DNA from: Sediminibacterium sp.
GTDB taxonomy: Bacteria > Bacteroidota > Bacteroidia > Chitinophagales > Chitinophagaceae
Assembly (NCBI GenBank): GCA_016786865.1
Contig: JAEUVE010000022.1
Coordinates: 124,001-188,000 of the forward strand
DNA: 64,000 bases
Reading direction: 5' to 3'
Shown: in pieces, positions 9,241-17,545 of the stretch
Layout of the letters: each line of letters opens with the position of its first letter
How positions within the stretch are numbered: the first letter of the stretch is position 1
Translations under genes and position numbers: made by a program
Notes under the pieces: model-generated
Seen by the model: the letters and a program-made list of their open reading frames with translations, nothing else
Databases searched by the model: none
Told to the model about the DNA's origin: nothing

Positions 9241-9270
9241 GGGTATCCATCTGGATACCCTTATTTTTTA
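9241..9270. terminator. Rho-independent terminator
   Basis: A 9-bp perfect stem (9241-9249 with 9252-9260) with a 2-nt central gap is followed by TTATTTTTT. It ends the repeat-protein transcript on the plus strand; the T-run encodes the last codons and stop of the convergent DMT gene. Confidence 0.75.
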
Positions 9271-9593
9271 AATGCAAAATAGACCGCTCCCACCAGGAAT
9301 AAAAAGCTGATCAGGTATTTATCCTCGAAAGGCTCCTTCAGGTAAATTACGGCAAAAACGGTAAATACCAGTAGCGTAATGATTTCCTGGGTAATTTTCA
9401 ACTGGAATCCATTCAAGCCACTGCCATATCCAATTCTGTTGGCCGGAACCATCAGGCAATACTCAAAAAAAGCAATTCCCCAGCTAACCAGTACCGCCTT
9501 CCAAAGTGGCATACCCTTGTCCTTTAAATGACCATACCAGGCAAAAGTCATGAATATATTAGAAAGCAGGAGCAGCGAAACAGTTTTAAGCAT
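9261..9593 (-). CDS. DMT family protein (DUF486)
   Basis: It has 110 residues with four predicted transmembrane helices, the first at MLKTVSLLLLSNIFMTFAWY and the last ending AVYFAFKK. The motif FMTFAWYGHLKDK and the central SWGIAFFEYCLMVPANRIG are typical of the DUF486 branch of the small drug/metabolite transporter-like proteins. Substrate is unknown. It may act as a dimer, like small EmrE-type proteins, though no conserved membrane Glu equivalent to that of EmrE is evident in helix 1. It is a single gene, convergent with the repeat protein. Confidence 0.85.
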   Translation of the reverse strand: MLKTVSLLLLSNIFMTFAWYGHLKDKGMPLWKAVLVSWGIAFFEYCLMVPANRIGYGSGLNGFQLKITQEIITLLVFTVFAVIYLKEPFEDKYLISFLFLVGAVYFAFKK

Positions 9594-9719
9594 AGTCTGA
9601 AAATTAATCCGTCAAATTTCGTGAAACTGCCCGACAAAAGGTCAATCCACTTGTCATATTGCCACTAAAAATCAGACAAGCATGAAACTTGATAACAAAT
9701 TATTCGTAAACGGATCCCT

Positions 9720-10010
9720 ATGCAGAAGTTTCAGGCAATTATCAAATTCACGATGGATGAGGCTTTCATGTCTTTTGTACCCGCGCACAGAACCTATATC
9801 AACTACCTGATTAACAAGGGTGTAATAGACAGTTATGCGGTAAGCATGGAAAGTCAGACCTGCTGGATAACCCTGAATACCACCGACAAAGAAAAAGCCG
9901 ATCAATACCTGACTAAGTCTCCACTCTATAAATACTGGACTTACGAAATCGAAGAACTTTTTGTTTACGATAGTCAACATTACCGCCTTCCGGCTGTTCA
10001 ATTAAATTAA
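9720..10010 (+). CDS. Small muconolactone-isomerase/YCII-like domain protein
   Basis: It has 96 residues with an alternating beta-alpha-beta pattern: MQKFQAIIKF strand, a helix through TYINYLINKGVI, then SYAVSMESQTCWITLNT and ADQYLTKSPLYKYWTYEIEEL. This looks like a ferredoxin-like dimeric alpha/beta-barrel fold (muconolactone isomerase/YCII type). No catalytic residues can be named. The start is the ATG at 9720; an ATG at 9682 is in another frame. The gene stands alone between the DMT gene and the redoxin promoter. Confidence 0.65.
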   Translation: MQKFQAIIKFTMDEAFMSFVPAHRTYINYLINKGVIDSYAVSMESQTCWITLNTTDKEKADQYLTKSPLYKYWTYEIEELFVYDSQHYRLPAVQLN

Positions 10011-10019
10011 CATTTCTGT

Positions 10020-10051
10020 TTTGCAGAATCTCTTTTGTTCACCTACTTTTG
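10020..10051 (+). promoter_or_regulatory. Bacteroidota-type promoter of the redoxin gene
   Basis: TTTG (10020-10023), 20 nt, then TACTTTTG (10044-10051) fits the -33/-7 consensus well. The -7 box ends 25 nt before the ATG at 10077. Confidence 0.65.
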
Positions 10052-10076
10052 CCCACTAAATTAGTAGACTATTAAA

Positions 10077-11303
10077 ATGATCCGAAAATTTATATTTCTT
10101 TTCAGCACACTAGTATTATTTGTCCTGCATACTGCTAAAGGTCAGTCAATTGCACTGAGCGGCAAATGGAGGGGCAGTTTTCTGCTGGAAACGGGGGGTG
10201 AAATTCCATTCAACTTCGAAATTACCGGCAATGGCCCCGAATTGAACCTACATTTTCTAAATGCAGGAGAAATCTATCCGGGCGGTTCTGTAATTCAAAA
10301 AGGTGATTCTGTTTATGTATACCTTAACCAGTTCGATAACCTGCTGGCGTTGGGGATTCAACCGGATCATTCCCTGAAAGGTTTTTTTAGAAAACAAAAC
10401 GGACAAGGCGAACCTTTTCGGGTAGTTGCCAGCCAAAAGAACAAGGACAGATTTCCTGTTACCGGGGAGCAGCCTTCCGTCAATATCAGCGCTAATTACG
10501 ATGTGGTTTTTACCAACGCAGCCGGCAAACAAACCCAGGCAGTAGGCATTTTTAAACAAACCGGGAATTCCATAAGCGGCACTTTCCTGCGACCAACAGG
10601 CGACTCCCGCTATTCTGAAGGCCTCATTGAAGGAAACCGGTTTTCCCTGTCTGTGTTCATTGGCTACTCGCCTTTACTCTACACTGGCACTGTGAATGCA
10701 GACGGATCCATCACAGGTAAACAGATTGGCCTGAAAACGGTGCAGTCTTTTACTGCAGTTAAAAATGAAAAAGCGCAGTTACCGGATGCCTACAGCTTTA
10801 CAAGGGTTAAGGAAAAAGAAAGCAGGTTCAATTTTGCTTTTAAAAATACAGCCGGAAAAATTATTACCCTCGATGATAAACGGTACAAAAACAAGCCGGT
10901 TATCGTAACCATCGGCGGTACCTGGTGCCCGAACTGTGCAGACGAGGCTGCGTTTTTATCTTCCTGGTACAGAAAGAACCAGCAAAGAGGCATTGAAGTC
11001 ATCGCTATCCAGTTTGAGATCATGGATCATTTTAATTATGCGCAGCAACAAATGCTTCGTTTCAAAAAAAGATTCAATATTCCTTACGAACAGGTTTTCG
11101 GAGGTCTTGCTGAAAACGAAGCAGTACAGAAAGCCCTGCCAGCCCTGGAAAAATTCATTTCCTACCCTACCACACTGTTCATAGACAGCAAAGGAATTAT
11201 ACAAAAAGTCCATACCGGATTTTCCGGTCCTGCTACCGGAAAATTTTATACCGACCTGATTCGGTCGTTCAATGAAACAGCCGACCTTTTGTTAAAAAAA
11301 TAA
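10077..11303 (+). CDS. TlpA-like exported thioredoxin-fold protein
   Basis: It has 408 residues. A signal peptide (residues 1-22, ending AKGQ) targets it to the periplasm. Residues 23-240 are beta-rich and hold two related lipocalin-like stretches (ALSGKWRGSF and later SISGTFLRPTGD). The C-terminal domain (about 255-400) is a TlpA/AhpC-TSA fold with the redox motif GGTWCPNCADEA, followed by a cis-Pro-containing YPTTLFIDSKG. It probably reduces disulfides or helps cytochrome c maturation in the periplasm; the partner is unknown. It has its own promoter and ends at the palindromic terminator 20 bp downstream. Confidence 0.85.
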   Translation: MIRKFIFLFSTLVLFVLHTAKGQSIALSGKWRGSFLLETGGEIPFNFEITGNGPELNLHFLNAGEIYPGGSVIQKGDSVYVYLNQFDNLLALGIQPDHSLKGFFRKQNGQGEPFRVVASQKNKDRFPVTGEQPSVNISANYDVVFTNAAGKQTQAVGIFKQTGNSISGTFLRPTGDSRYSEGLIEGNRFSLSVFIGYSPLLYTGTVNADGSITGKQIGLKTVQSFTAVKNEKAQLPDAYSFTRVKEKESRFNFAFKNTAGKIITLDDKRYKNKPVIVTIGGTWCPNCADEAAFLSSWYRKNQQRGIEVIAIQFEIMDHFNYAQQQMLRFKKRFNIPYEQVFGGLAENEAVQKALPALEKFISYPTTLFIDSKGIIQKVHTGFSGPATGKFYTDLIRSFNETADLLLKK

Positions 11304-11322
11304 ACACATACCACATTTAAAG

Positions 11323-11364
11323 CAATAAAAAACTTCATCCGGATCCGGATGAAGTTTTTTATTG
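11323..11364. terminator. Perfect 42-bp palindromic bidirectional terminator
   Basis: Two perfectly complementary 21-nt arms meet at 11343/11344. GC-rich centre, A-tract on the left, T-tract on the right, so it reads as an intrinsic terminator on both strands. It separates the redoxin gene (stop 11303) from the convergent amidohydrolase (stop 11378). Confidence 0.9.
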
Positions 11365-11377
11365 AATACATGCCCTA

Positions 11378-13012
11378 TTATTGTTTGGATAAAGTTGGGT
11401 ACTGTATTCCCAGTTGCTCCAGATAGGTTTTGTATTTAGCAGGATCGTAATAGTATTTTTTCATCTCAGGTCTGTAGCGATCCATGATTTCCTTATTCAG
11501 GTGATTCGGTGCAGGATCTTTTTCTGAAATAAACGGTATATACTGCACATCTTTGGTTTGTACTTCGGTGAAATACTGTTTCGCCTCTTTCAGTAATTGC
11601 GGTTTGGTAAACAAGTCGACCAGGGTTAGTGCAGTGGCTTTGGCTCCGGCAACACAACCCTTGTGCGCAATTGGCGTAGCCATTGCAATGGCATCTCCCC
11701 AATGATGTCCTTTCAAGCCCGGAATATTAGCCGGATATCGCAGCACAATGGTGGGCACATTCCAGGAGATATCTGCAATATCATCCGAACCGCCGCCCCA
11801 GGAAAAAGGCACGGATCCTTTGATCGGTTTAATGGAACTGTTCAATCCGTTGATAGGCTCTCCCAGTTGATTTTTTGCAGGTGCTTCCATGAGTTTTTGG
11901 GCTGCTCTTGCCAGCTGCTGATCGGCTTCATCCCATTTGGGCATTCCTACCCGCATGATATTGGCATGCATGGCCTCACCCATGGGTTTATTGAAATGAC
12001 CTGGCCAGGCTGTGCCGAGTATCTGGTAAGTCATTTTGGTATCGGTCATGGCTGCGGCGCCCTGGGCAATTTTAATCCCGGACTCGTACATGTTTTTAAT
12101 ATCGGTATACGTGCGCTCCCTGAAATAGTACCAAACACTGGCTTTGGAAGGAACCACATTCGGCTGATCGCCTCCATCTGTAATTACATAGTGACTGCGC
12201 TGGGTTGGTTTGAGGTGTTCCCGCTTAAAGTTCCAGCCTGTATTCATCAGTTCCACTGCATCCAGCGCACTTTTGGCCCGCCAGGGAGATCCCGCGGCAT
12301 GCGCAGCATCTCCTTCAAAAGAAAATTGTACCGACACCAGCCCATTGCCTCCATTATCGCCGTAATCACTGCCAAAATCTCCGCTTACATGGGTAAAAAT
12401 GCAGGCGTCTATATTTTTAAAATATCCGTCGCGAATATACCAGGCCTTACTGGCAACCAATTCTTCAGCTACCCCCGGCCAAATCACCAGCGTACCTGGC
12501 AAATTGTTTTTTTGCATCAACTCTTTAACTGCAAGCGCAGCGGCAATAATCACGGCCTGCCCGGAATTATGCCCTTCTCCATGACCGGGTGCTCCCTCCA
12601 CAATCGGATCCTTATATGCCACACCGGGTTTCTGGGAAGCCTTGGGAATACAATCAATATCGCTGCCCAAGGCAATCACCGGACTGCCGTTGCCCCATTT
12701 GGCCAACCAGGCAGTGGGGATACCGGATATTCCTTTTTCAACCGTAAATCCATTTTTTTGCAATATCCCGGTGAGGTAATTGGAGGTTTCATATTCCTGG
12801 AAACCCAATTCGCCAAAACTGAATACCATATCCACCATTTCCTGGATGGATTTTTGCCTGCCATCTACTGATTGCAGCGCCTGGGATTTTAATTTTTCTA
12901 TAAATGCTGCGTCGTAGGTTTTACTGCTTTGGGCAGTCAGCGATGAAAAGATCATCGCATTGAAAAGCAAAAACAGGAGGCTGTACACCTTCTGTAAAGG
13001 GGGCGTTCTCAT
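11378..13012 (-). CDS. Exported M20-family amidohydrolase (AbgB-like)
   Basis: It has 544 residues. The signal peptide spans residues 1-28, ending SSLTAQ. The mature protein follows the M20D layout: FGELGFQEYETSNYL, GSDIDCIPKASQKPG, PGHGEGHNSGQAVIIAAAL with the His pair, and VWPGVAEELVASKAWYI with the Glu-Glu motif; then a dimerisation domain (HAAGSPWRAKSALDAVEL). This resembles aminobenzoyl-glutamate hydrolase subunit B, but those enzymes are cytoplasmic, so the export points to an extracellular amide or peptide substrate. It lies 38 bp upstream of a convergent terminator. Family assignment is firm, substrate is not. Confidence 0.88.
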   Translation of the reverse strand: MRTPPLQKVYSLLFLLFNAMIFSSLTAQSSKTYDAAFIEKLKSQALQSVDGRQKSIQEMVDMVFSFGELGFQEYETSNYLTGILQKNGFTVEKGISGIPTAWLAKWGNGSPVIALGSDIDCIPKASQKPGVAYKDPIVEGAPGHGEGHNSGQAVIIAAALAVKELMQKNNLPGTLVIWPGVAEELVASKAWYIRDGYFKNIDACIFTHVSGDFGSDYGDNGGNGLVSVQFSFEGDAAHAAGSPWRAKSALDAVELMNTGWNFKREHLKPTQRSHYVITDGGDQPNVVPSKASVWYYFRERTYTDIKNMYESGIKIAQGAAAMTDTKMTYQILGTAWPGHFNKPMGEAMHANIMRVGMPKWDEADQQLARAAQKLMEAPAKNQLGEPINGLNSSIKPIKGSVPFSWGGGSDDIADISWNVPTIVLRYPANIPGLKGHHWGDAIAMATPIAHKGCVAGAKATALTLVDLFTKPQLLKEAKQYFTEVQTKDVQYIPFISEKDPAPNHLNKEIMDRYRPEMKKYYYDPAKYKTYLEQLGIQYPTLSKQ

Positions 13013-13085
13013 GTGTTAGGTTTTGGTATGAAAAAATATCAGCTACCTAATTTATGAAAATGTATCCGACCCGCAAAAAGTAAGG

Positions 13086-13973
13086 CTAATGCTTGCCGTA
13101 ATCTTTTTCCCCTGCCGTTATCGCTACCGGCAGTACATTCTGCTGAGGCGGAAGCGGACAGGTAGCAAAAGGGGTAAAAGCACATGGCGGATTGAATGCC
13201 TTGTTAAAGTCCAGCACCGTTTTTCCGGAAGCGTCCGGTTTAGGCACATACATGAAGCGGCCTGCACCATAGGTGGTATGCGCATTGGTAGCATCTCCAA
13301 AAATCACAAACAATTCATCCTCTCCTTCTTCTACCGCATCCAGACTGTACACTTTTCCCTGAATGGTAAAGATCAGCTTGCCCAGTAATTTCATCTGAAT
13401 GGTTTGTCCGAGTACATTTTTAATGGGGATAGATGTGGGGAACAGGGGCTCTTTTAAAACAGCTTCCAGCCTCCAGGCCGTATCGGCAGGATACCGTTCG
13501 ATGCCTTTGAAATGGAGCAGACTTTCACTGAGGTCATTTCTCAAACGGATACCAATCCGGTCTTCGCGCCGAATAATGGTCCAGTGGAGAGATCCATAAG
13601 CGCTTACAGCACTACGGGAAGAATCTGCCGAATAAATCAACTGGCGGGTAACCGGCTTTCCATTCACTTGAATGTCTACCCCCTTTTCGGGCACCAGGGT
13701 TACTTGTCGGTCATTCAACTCAAAATAGCCTGCTTTGGCCGGGATGGTTCCTTTGGGAAAAACAATTTTATTTCCTGTAGCAGTGCCAAAAGAATTCTTT
13801 CCTTCTTCCAGCCAATAGAGTCCGGCCAGGTTCAGCCATCCGCTTTTGGTATTCTTTAAAGCTGCATAACGACCTTTTACCCATTGTTCAATTTCCTGTG
13901 CATAGGTACCGGTTTGTCCACTGGCACTCAGGCCTATTGCAGATACAACAAATACAAAAAACAGTTTTTTCAT
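13086..13973 (-). CDS. Exported DUF1684 protein
   Basis: It has 295 residues with a signal peptide (1-19, ending SASGQ). The mature sequence matches the DUF1684 pattern: an N-terminal EQWVKGRYAALKNTKSGWLNLAGLYWLEEG, a middle region with LHWTIIRREDRIGIRLRND, and a C-terminal YGAGRFMYV-P followed by DFNKAFNPPCAFTPFATCPLPP, a Cys- and Pro-rich signature of the family. Function is unknown. Stop to start, 3 bp separate it from the upstream DUF4395 gene, so the two are likely cotranscribed. Confidence 0.88.
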   Translation of the reverse strand: MKKLFFVFVVSAIGLSASGQTGTYAQEIEQWVKGRYAALKNTKSGWLNLAGLYWLEEGKNSFGTATGNKIVFPKGTIPAKAGYFELNDRQVTLVPEKGVDIQVNGKPVTRQLIYSADSSRSAVSAYGSLHWTIIRREDRIGIRLRNDLSESLLHFKGIERYPADTAWRLEAVLKEPLFPTSIPIKNVLGQTIQMKLLGKLIFTIQGKVYSLDAVEEGEDELFVIFGDATNAHTTYGAGRFMYVPKPDASGKTVLDFNKAFNPPCAFTPFATCPLPPQQNVLPVAITAGEKDYGKH

Positions 13974-13976
13974 AAT

Positions 13977-14423
13977 TTATTTTGAAGGTTGCAGGATCTT
14001 GTTACACAGGCTGTACACATAACATCCGGCACAAAATCCGAAAAAAGATTCAAGAAAAGAAAATAAGCTCAGCACTGCTGCCAGCCAGTATGCTGCCTGA
14101 TGGAATGTAGTAAGCGCAAAGATCAGCATCAGGCTGGTCAACAGCAGTCCAATTCGGGCAGCAAATCGCTTGGGTGCCCGATCGGTCCACTTAACAGAAA
14201 TCCATCCCATTTGTTCCACCTGCGTGCTTATCCAGTTCAAAGGGCTGTACCTGCCCTGGTGAAATACCCTCAGGTAAAAATCAACTACCAGCAAAGCAGA
14301 CACATAGGGGGTTTCCGTAAGCAGGTATGCCAAAGCAAGCAGAAACACCAACAAACCGGTTACCCTTACCTTATTTTCGTTGATTGCAACAAAATCTACC
14401 GGACAGTTCACAGATAAAGCCAT
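13977..14423 (-). CDS. DUF4395 membrane protein
   Basis: It has 148 residues with four hydrophobic segments, two near residues 20-50 and two near 90-130. The pattern VDFYLRVFHQGRYSPLNWIS and the C-terminal FFGFCAGCYVYSLCN, with its GFCAGCY cysteine pair, is the DUF4395 signature. Members are often found near rhodanese, thioredoxin or thiosulfate-handling genes; here the partner is a DUF1684 gene 3 bp away. No molecular function is established. Confidence 0.85.
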   Translation of the reverse strand: MALSVNCPVDFVAINENKVRVTGLLVFLLALAYLLTETPYVSALLVVDFYLRVFHQGRYSPLNWISTQVEQMGWISVKWTDRAPKRFAARIGLLLTSLMLIFALTTFHQAAYWLAAVLSLFSFLESFFGFCAGCYVYSLCNKILQPSK

Positions 14424-14508
14424 TATTTTCTTATTTCGGAGGCAAATATATACCCTACTAATTAAATAGACTAATAAAAAACAGCACTTACACCGGGATG
14501 CTTATATT

Positions 14509-14516
14509 TATGTTTG
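14509..14516 (+). promoter_or_regulatory. Putative -7 box before the DUF167 gene
   Basis: TATGTTTG fits TAnnTTTG and ends 12 nt before the ATG at 14529. No good -33 element. It overlaps an upstream TTG that could otherwise serve as start, favouring the ATG. Confidence 0.35.
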
Positions 14517-14528
14517 AATAAAGCTGGT

Positions 14529-14816
14529 ATGGATTCTTTTTACGAATGGGACGGAGACATTTTGGTATTGAATGTATTGGGCACACCGGGGGCCAAGCTG
14601 AACAAGATTGGCAAAGTGAAGGGAAATGAATTGAAGATCAGTGTCAGCGCCGCTCCTACCGATGGAAAAGCCACCGACTTCATGGTAGCTTTTCTGGCAA
14701 AAGAATTCAAGGTTTCCAGAAAGGATATTGAAGTGGTATTTGGCCAATTCAGCATCCACAAACAACTGCGCATCAAAAATCCGCAGCATTTACCCGACTG
14801 CATCACCCGAAAATAA
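14529..14816 (+). CDS. DUF167/UPF0235 (YggU) family protein
   Basis: It has 95 residues, the usual size for YggU. The core is GTPGAKLNKIGKVKGNELKISVSAAPTDGKATDFMVAFLAKEFKVSRKDIEVV, matching the family motif order (PGAK, then APxxGKAN-like, then LA-xF). Proteins of this family are widespread, and their function is not defined. The start is the ATG at 14529; an upstream TTG at 14514 lies in a promoter-like box. The stop is 5 bp from the RidA-like gene, so they are likely cotranscribed. Confidence 0.88.
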   Translation: MDSFYEWDGDILVLNVLGTPGAKLNKIGKVKGNELKISVSAAPTDGKATDFMVAFLAKEFKVSRKDIEVVFGQFSIHKQLRIKNPQHLPDCITRK

Positions 14817-14821
14817 ACAAC

Positions 14822-15334
14822 ATGAAACCTTTTTTACTATTGGGCTTATTGCTAACTGGCTTAGCTTCAATTGCACAAACGCCCGAAGAAAAACTAAAGG
14901 AAGCTGGTATTCTCCTCCCTTCCATCAGTGTACCTGTAGCCAATTATGTAAACGTAGTTCGCACCGGCAACCTGCTGTTTTTATCTGGCAAAGGACCTTC
15001 CCTGCCGGATGGATCCTATGTAACCGGCAAACTCGGACAGGAGCTAACGATTCAGCAGGGCTATGAAGCAGCCAGGCTCACAGCCATCAACCAACTGGCT
15101 GTGCTGAAGACAGAATTGGGTGAACTCAGTAAAATCAAACGCATTGTAAAAGTACTCGGCCTCGTAAACAGTGCATCAGATTTTGCAGACCAGCCCAAAG
15201 TCATCAACGGATTTTCCGATCTGATGGTACTGGCCCTGGGCAACAAAGGAAAACATGCACGTTCTGCCATTGGCACCAATTCGCTTCCGTTCAATATGGC
15301 CTGTGAAGTTGAATTAATTGTAGAAGTTGAATAA
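14822..15334 (+). CDS. Exported RidA-family protein
   Basis: It has 170 residues. Residues 1-20 (MKPFLLLGLLLTGLASIAQT) look like a cleavable signal peptide. The rest is a YjgF/YER057c/UK114 fold with the extended YjgH-like form: FLSGKGPSLPDGSYVTGKLG, then RLTAINQLAVLKTELG, KIKRIVKVLGLVNSASDF, and SAIGTNSLPFNMACEVELIVEVE. The classic RidA Arg in this last block is replaced around NSLPFN, so imine deaminase activity is uncertain. An exported member is unusual, since RidA normally detoxifies 2-aminoacrylate in the cytoplasm. The next gene starts 25 bp after its stop. Confidence 0.85.
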   Translation: MKPFLLLGLLLTGLASIAQTPEEKLKEAGILLPSISVPVANYVNVVRTGNLLFLSGKGPSLPDGSYVTGKLGQELTIQQGYEAARLTAINQLAVLKTELGELSKIKRIVKVLGLVNSASDFADQPKVINGFSDLMVLALGNKGKHARSAIGTNSLPFNMACEVELIVEVE

Positions 15335-15359
15335 ACGCAGTCCCGCTCAAACAACTGCC

Positions 15360-16454
15360 ATGAAAAGATCTTACCGCTGTTTTTACGCTCTGCTGATTGC
15401 CCTGTTTCTACTGCCCGGCAACAGCAATGGCCAAAAATTAGCTACACAAAAAAATGCCGCTCCACTGGAGCATGCTGTGGATGAAATCATGAAAGGATTT
15501 ACAACACATACTCCGGGCGCCAGTGTATTGATTTTGAAAAACGATACCATCATTTTTCAAAAAGGATATGGACTCAAACAGGTCGGACAACGGGGCCGTA
15601 TAGATCCTTTTACCAATTTCAGACTGGCTTCTGTTACCAAACAATTCACTGCTGCCAGTATTTTATTGCTACAGCAGAACGGGAAACTGTCTTTGAATGA
15701 TCCTGTAATCAACTACCTTCCCAACCTTCCTGCCTATGCGCGTGCTGTCCGCATCTCGCATTTACTGAACCACAGTTCCGGACTACCCGATTACGAAGAC
15801 CTGATTCCGAATGCACAAACAGAACAGGTGCATGATGCCGATTGCCTTGAGCTGATTCATAAGGCAGATTCCTTGTATTTTGTACCCGGAGATGCTTATC
15901 GCTACAGTAATACCGGCTATGCTTTGCTGGCCCTGATTGTAGAAAAAATAAGTGGAAAACGCTTTGCAACCTTTCTGGATTCCGCCATTTTCAAGCCTCT
16001 GCACATGCAGCATACGGTTGCTTATGAAAATGGAATTTCCAAAGTAAAGAACAGGGCCTTTGGACACAGTCTGATCAACGGCAACTGGGAGCAGACCGAT
16101 CAGAGTAATTCCAGCGCAGTTTTGGGCGACGGTGGCATTTATTCTAATGTAAACGATCTGGCGAAATGGATTGCTGCCTTATGGAATTACAGACTCCTCT
16201 CTAAAAACGTACAGGACCAGGCATGGAGTTCCACCCTTTTCAATAATCGCCAGGTAAACAATTATGGTTTTGGATGGCATATAGAAAAATACAGCAAGGG
16301 CTTCCACCCGTATCATTCGGGTAGCTCCATTGGCTTCCGGAATTACCTGAACCTGTTTCCGGAAGAGAAAATCATGGTAGTGGTGCTAACAAACAGAAAC
16401 AGCGCTGACCCCAAAACAATTTGTAAGCAGATATCAGCGCTGTTGGTTGAATAA
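15360..16454 (+). CDS. Serine hydrolase, class C beta-lactamase-like
   Basis: It has 364 residues with a signal peptide (about 1-25, ending NSNGQ). The catalytic SxxK is in FRLASVTKQFTAAS, the YxN motif in YRYSNTGYALL, and a third motif near FHPYHSGSSIGFRN, where H-S-G replaces the usual KTG or HTG. These features place it with beta-lactamase class C/penicillin-binding-protein-like esterases. The physiological substrate may be a peptidoglycan peptide, a D-amino peptide or an ester; it should not be called a resistance gene on this evidence. The start is the ATG at 15360; an earlier TTG at 15327 overlaps the RidA gene. Confidence 0.88.
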   Translation: MKRSYRCFYALLIALFLLPGNSNGQKLATQKNAAPLEHAVDEIMKGFTTHTPGASVLILKNDTIIFQKGYGLKQVGQRGRIDPFTNFRLASVTKQFTAASILLLQQNGKLSLNDPVINYLPNLPAYARAVRISHLLNHSSGLPDYEDLIPNAQTEQVHDADCLELIHKADSLYFVPGDAYRYSNTGYALLALIVEKISGKRFATFLDSAIFKPLHMQHTVAYENGISKVKNRAFGHSLINGNWEQTDQSNSSAVLGDGGIYSNVNDLAKWIAALWNYRLLSKNVQDQAWSSTLFNNRQVNNYGFGWHIEKYSKGFHPYHSGSSIGFRNYLNLFPEEKIMVVVLTNRNSADPKTICKQISALLVE

Positions 16455-16458
16455 GCTC

Positions 16459-17502
16459 TTAGAGGGTTTTCATATCGATCACAAAACGATATTTCACATC
16501 CGAGCGGATTACCCGTTCGTAGGCCTCATTGATGTCTTTCATGGCAATCAGTTCTATATCAGAAACAATTTTGTGTTCCGCACAATAGTTCAGCATTTCC
16601 TGTGTTTCTGCAATTCCTCCAATCATGGAACCGATAATGCTTCTACGCTTGGAGATCAGTTTGCTGGAAGACAGGCTGTGATCCTCCGGAGGGATCCCCA
16701 CAATCAGCATTTTACCCTCTACCGTTAACAGATCAATGAACCGGTTGAGGTCATGTTTTGCGGCAACTGTATTGAGGATAAAATCAAACTTGCCTTTCAG
16801 TTGCTTCATTTGTTCGGGATCGGTAGACAATGCAAAATGATGCGCCCCCAATCTTTTCGCATCTGCCTCTTTAGAAGGAGATGTACTGAGCATGGTTACT
16901 TCCGCACCAAAAGAGGCTGCAAACTTAACCGCCATATGTCCCAGACCACCCAATCCCAATACAGCCACTTTGTGCCCTTTTCCAACGCCTGCATATCGAA
17001 GCGGAGAATAGGTAGTAATGCCGGCACAGAGCAAGGGGGCAACAGCTGCCAACTGATCGGTGGGCGGAATGATCAATGCATACTCCTCGTCTACTACATA
17101 AGTGGAGGAATATCCCCCGTATGTTTTGGTAATCTTATCTCTGTAATACCCGTTATATGTAGGCGACATCCCTTCTTCGCAATACTGCTCCTGCCCTTTT
17201 TTACAGGATGCACAGTGCCTGCAGGAATCAACAAACACCCCTACTCCTGCCAAGTCTCCTACTTTGAACTTAGATACTTTGGCACCTACCTGTACTACTT
17301 TACCAACAATTTCATGCCCGGGCACCACCGGATACAATGCTGCACCCCACTCACTTCGGGCGGTATGAATATCGGAGTGACAAACCCCACAGTACAAAAT
17401 ATCTATTAAAATATCTGCCTCACCCACATCCCGGCGTTCGAATCCGAGGGGTGCAAGTGGACTTTCTTTGCTTACAGCACCATAACCTTTTACCTGTATC
17501 AT
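16459..17502 (-). CDS. Zinc-dependent NAD(P) alcohol dehydrogenase (cinnamyl/YahK type)
   Basis: It has 347 residues. The catalytic zinc site is visible in CGVCHSDIHTARSEW and PGHEIVGKV, the structural zinc site in CRHCASCKKGQEQYC, and the cofactor site in GLGGLGHMAVKFA followed by STSPSK, which suggests NADP preference. This is the CAD/YahK branch that reduces a broad range of aldehydes. It converges on the serine hydrolase gene (4 bp between stops) and is separated by 43 bp from the 4HB gene upstream. Family sure, substrate open. Confidence 0.92.
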   Translation of the reverse strand: MIQVKGYGAVSKESPLAPLGFERRDVGEADILIDILYCGVCHSDIHTARSEWGAALYPVVPGHEIVGKVVQVGAKVSKFKVGDLAGVGVFVDSCRHCASCKKGQEQYCEEGMSPTYNGYYRDKITKTYGGYSSTYVVDEEYALIIPPTDQLAAVAPLLCAGITTYSPLRYAGVGKGHKVAVLGLGGLGHMAVKFAASFGAEVTMLSTSPSKEADAKRLGAHHFALSTDPEQMKQLKGKFDFILNTVAAKHDLNRFIDLLTVEGKMLIVGIPPEDHSLSSSKLISKRRSIIGSMIGGIAETQEMLNYCAEHKIVSDIELIAMKDINEAYERVIRSDVKYRFVIDMKTL

Positions 17503-17545
17503 TGTTACATTTTTATTGACTGCAAAATTAGCTCATTTGGGCTTG

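Noticed and set aside
11663-12871. Open frame of 402 codons on the plus strand
   Set aside because: It is antisense to the well-matched amidohydrolase, has no family features, and its amino-acid make-up (His, Ile and Gly rich) is that of a shadow frame.
15360-16454. Antibiotic-resistance beta-lactamase
   Set aside because: The third catalytic motif deviates and the neighbours are RidA and an alcohol dehydrogenase; the fold is shared by many esterases and peptidases.
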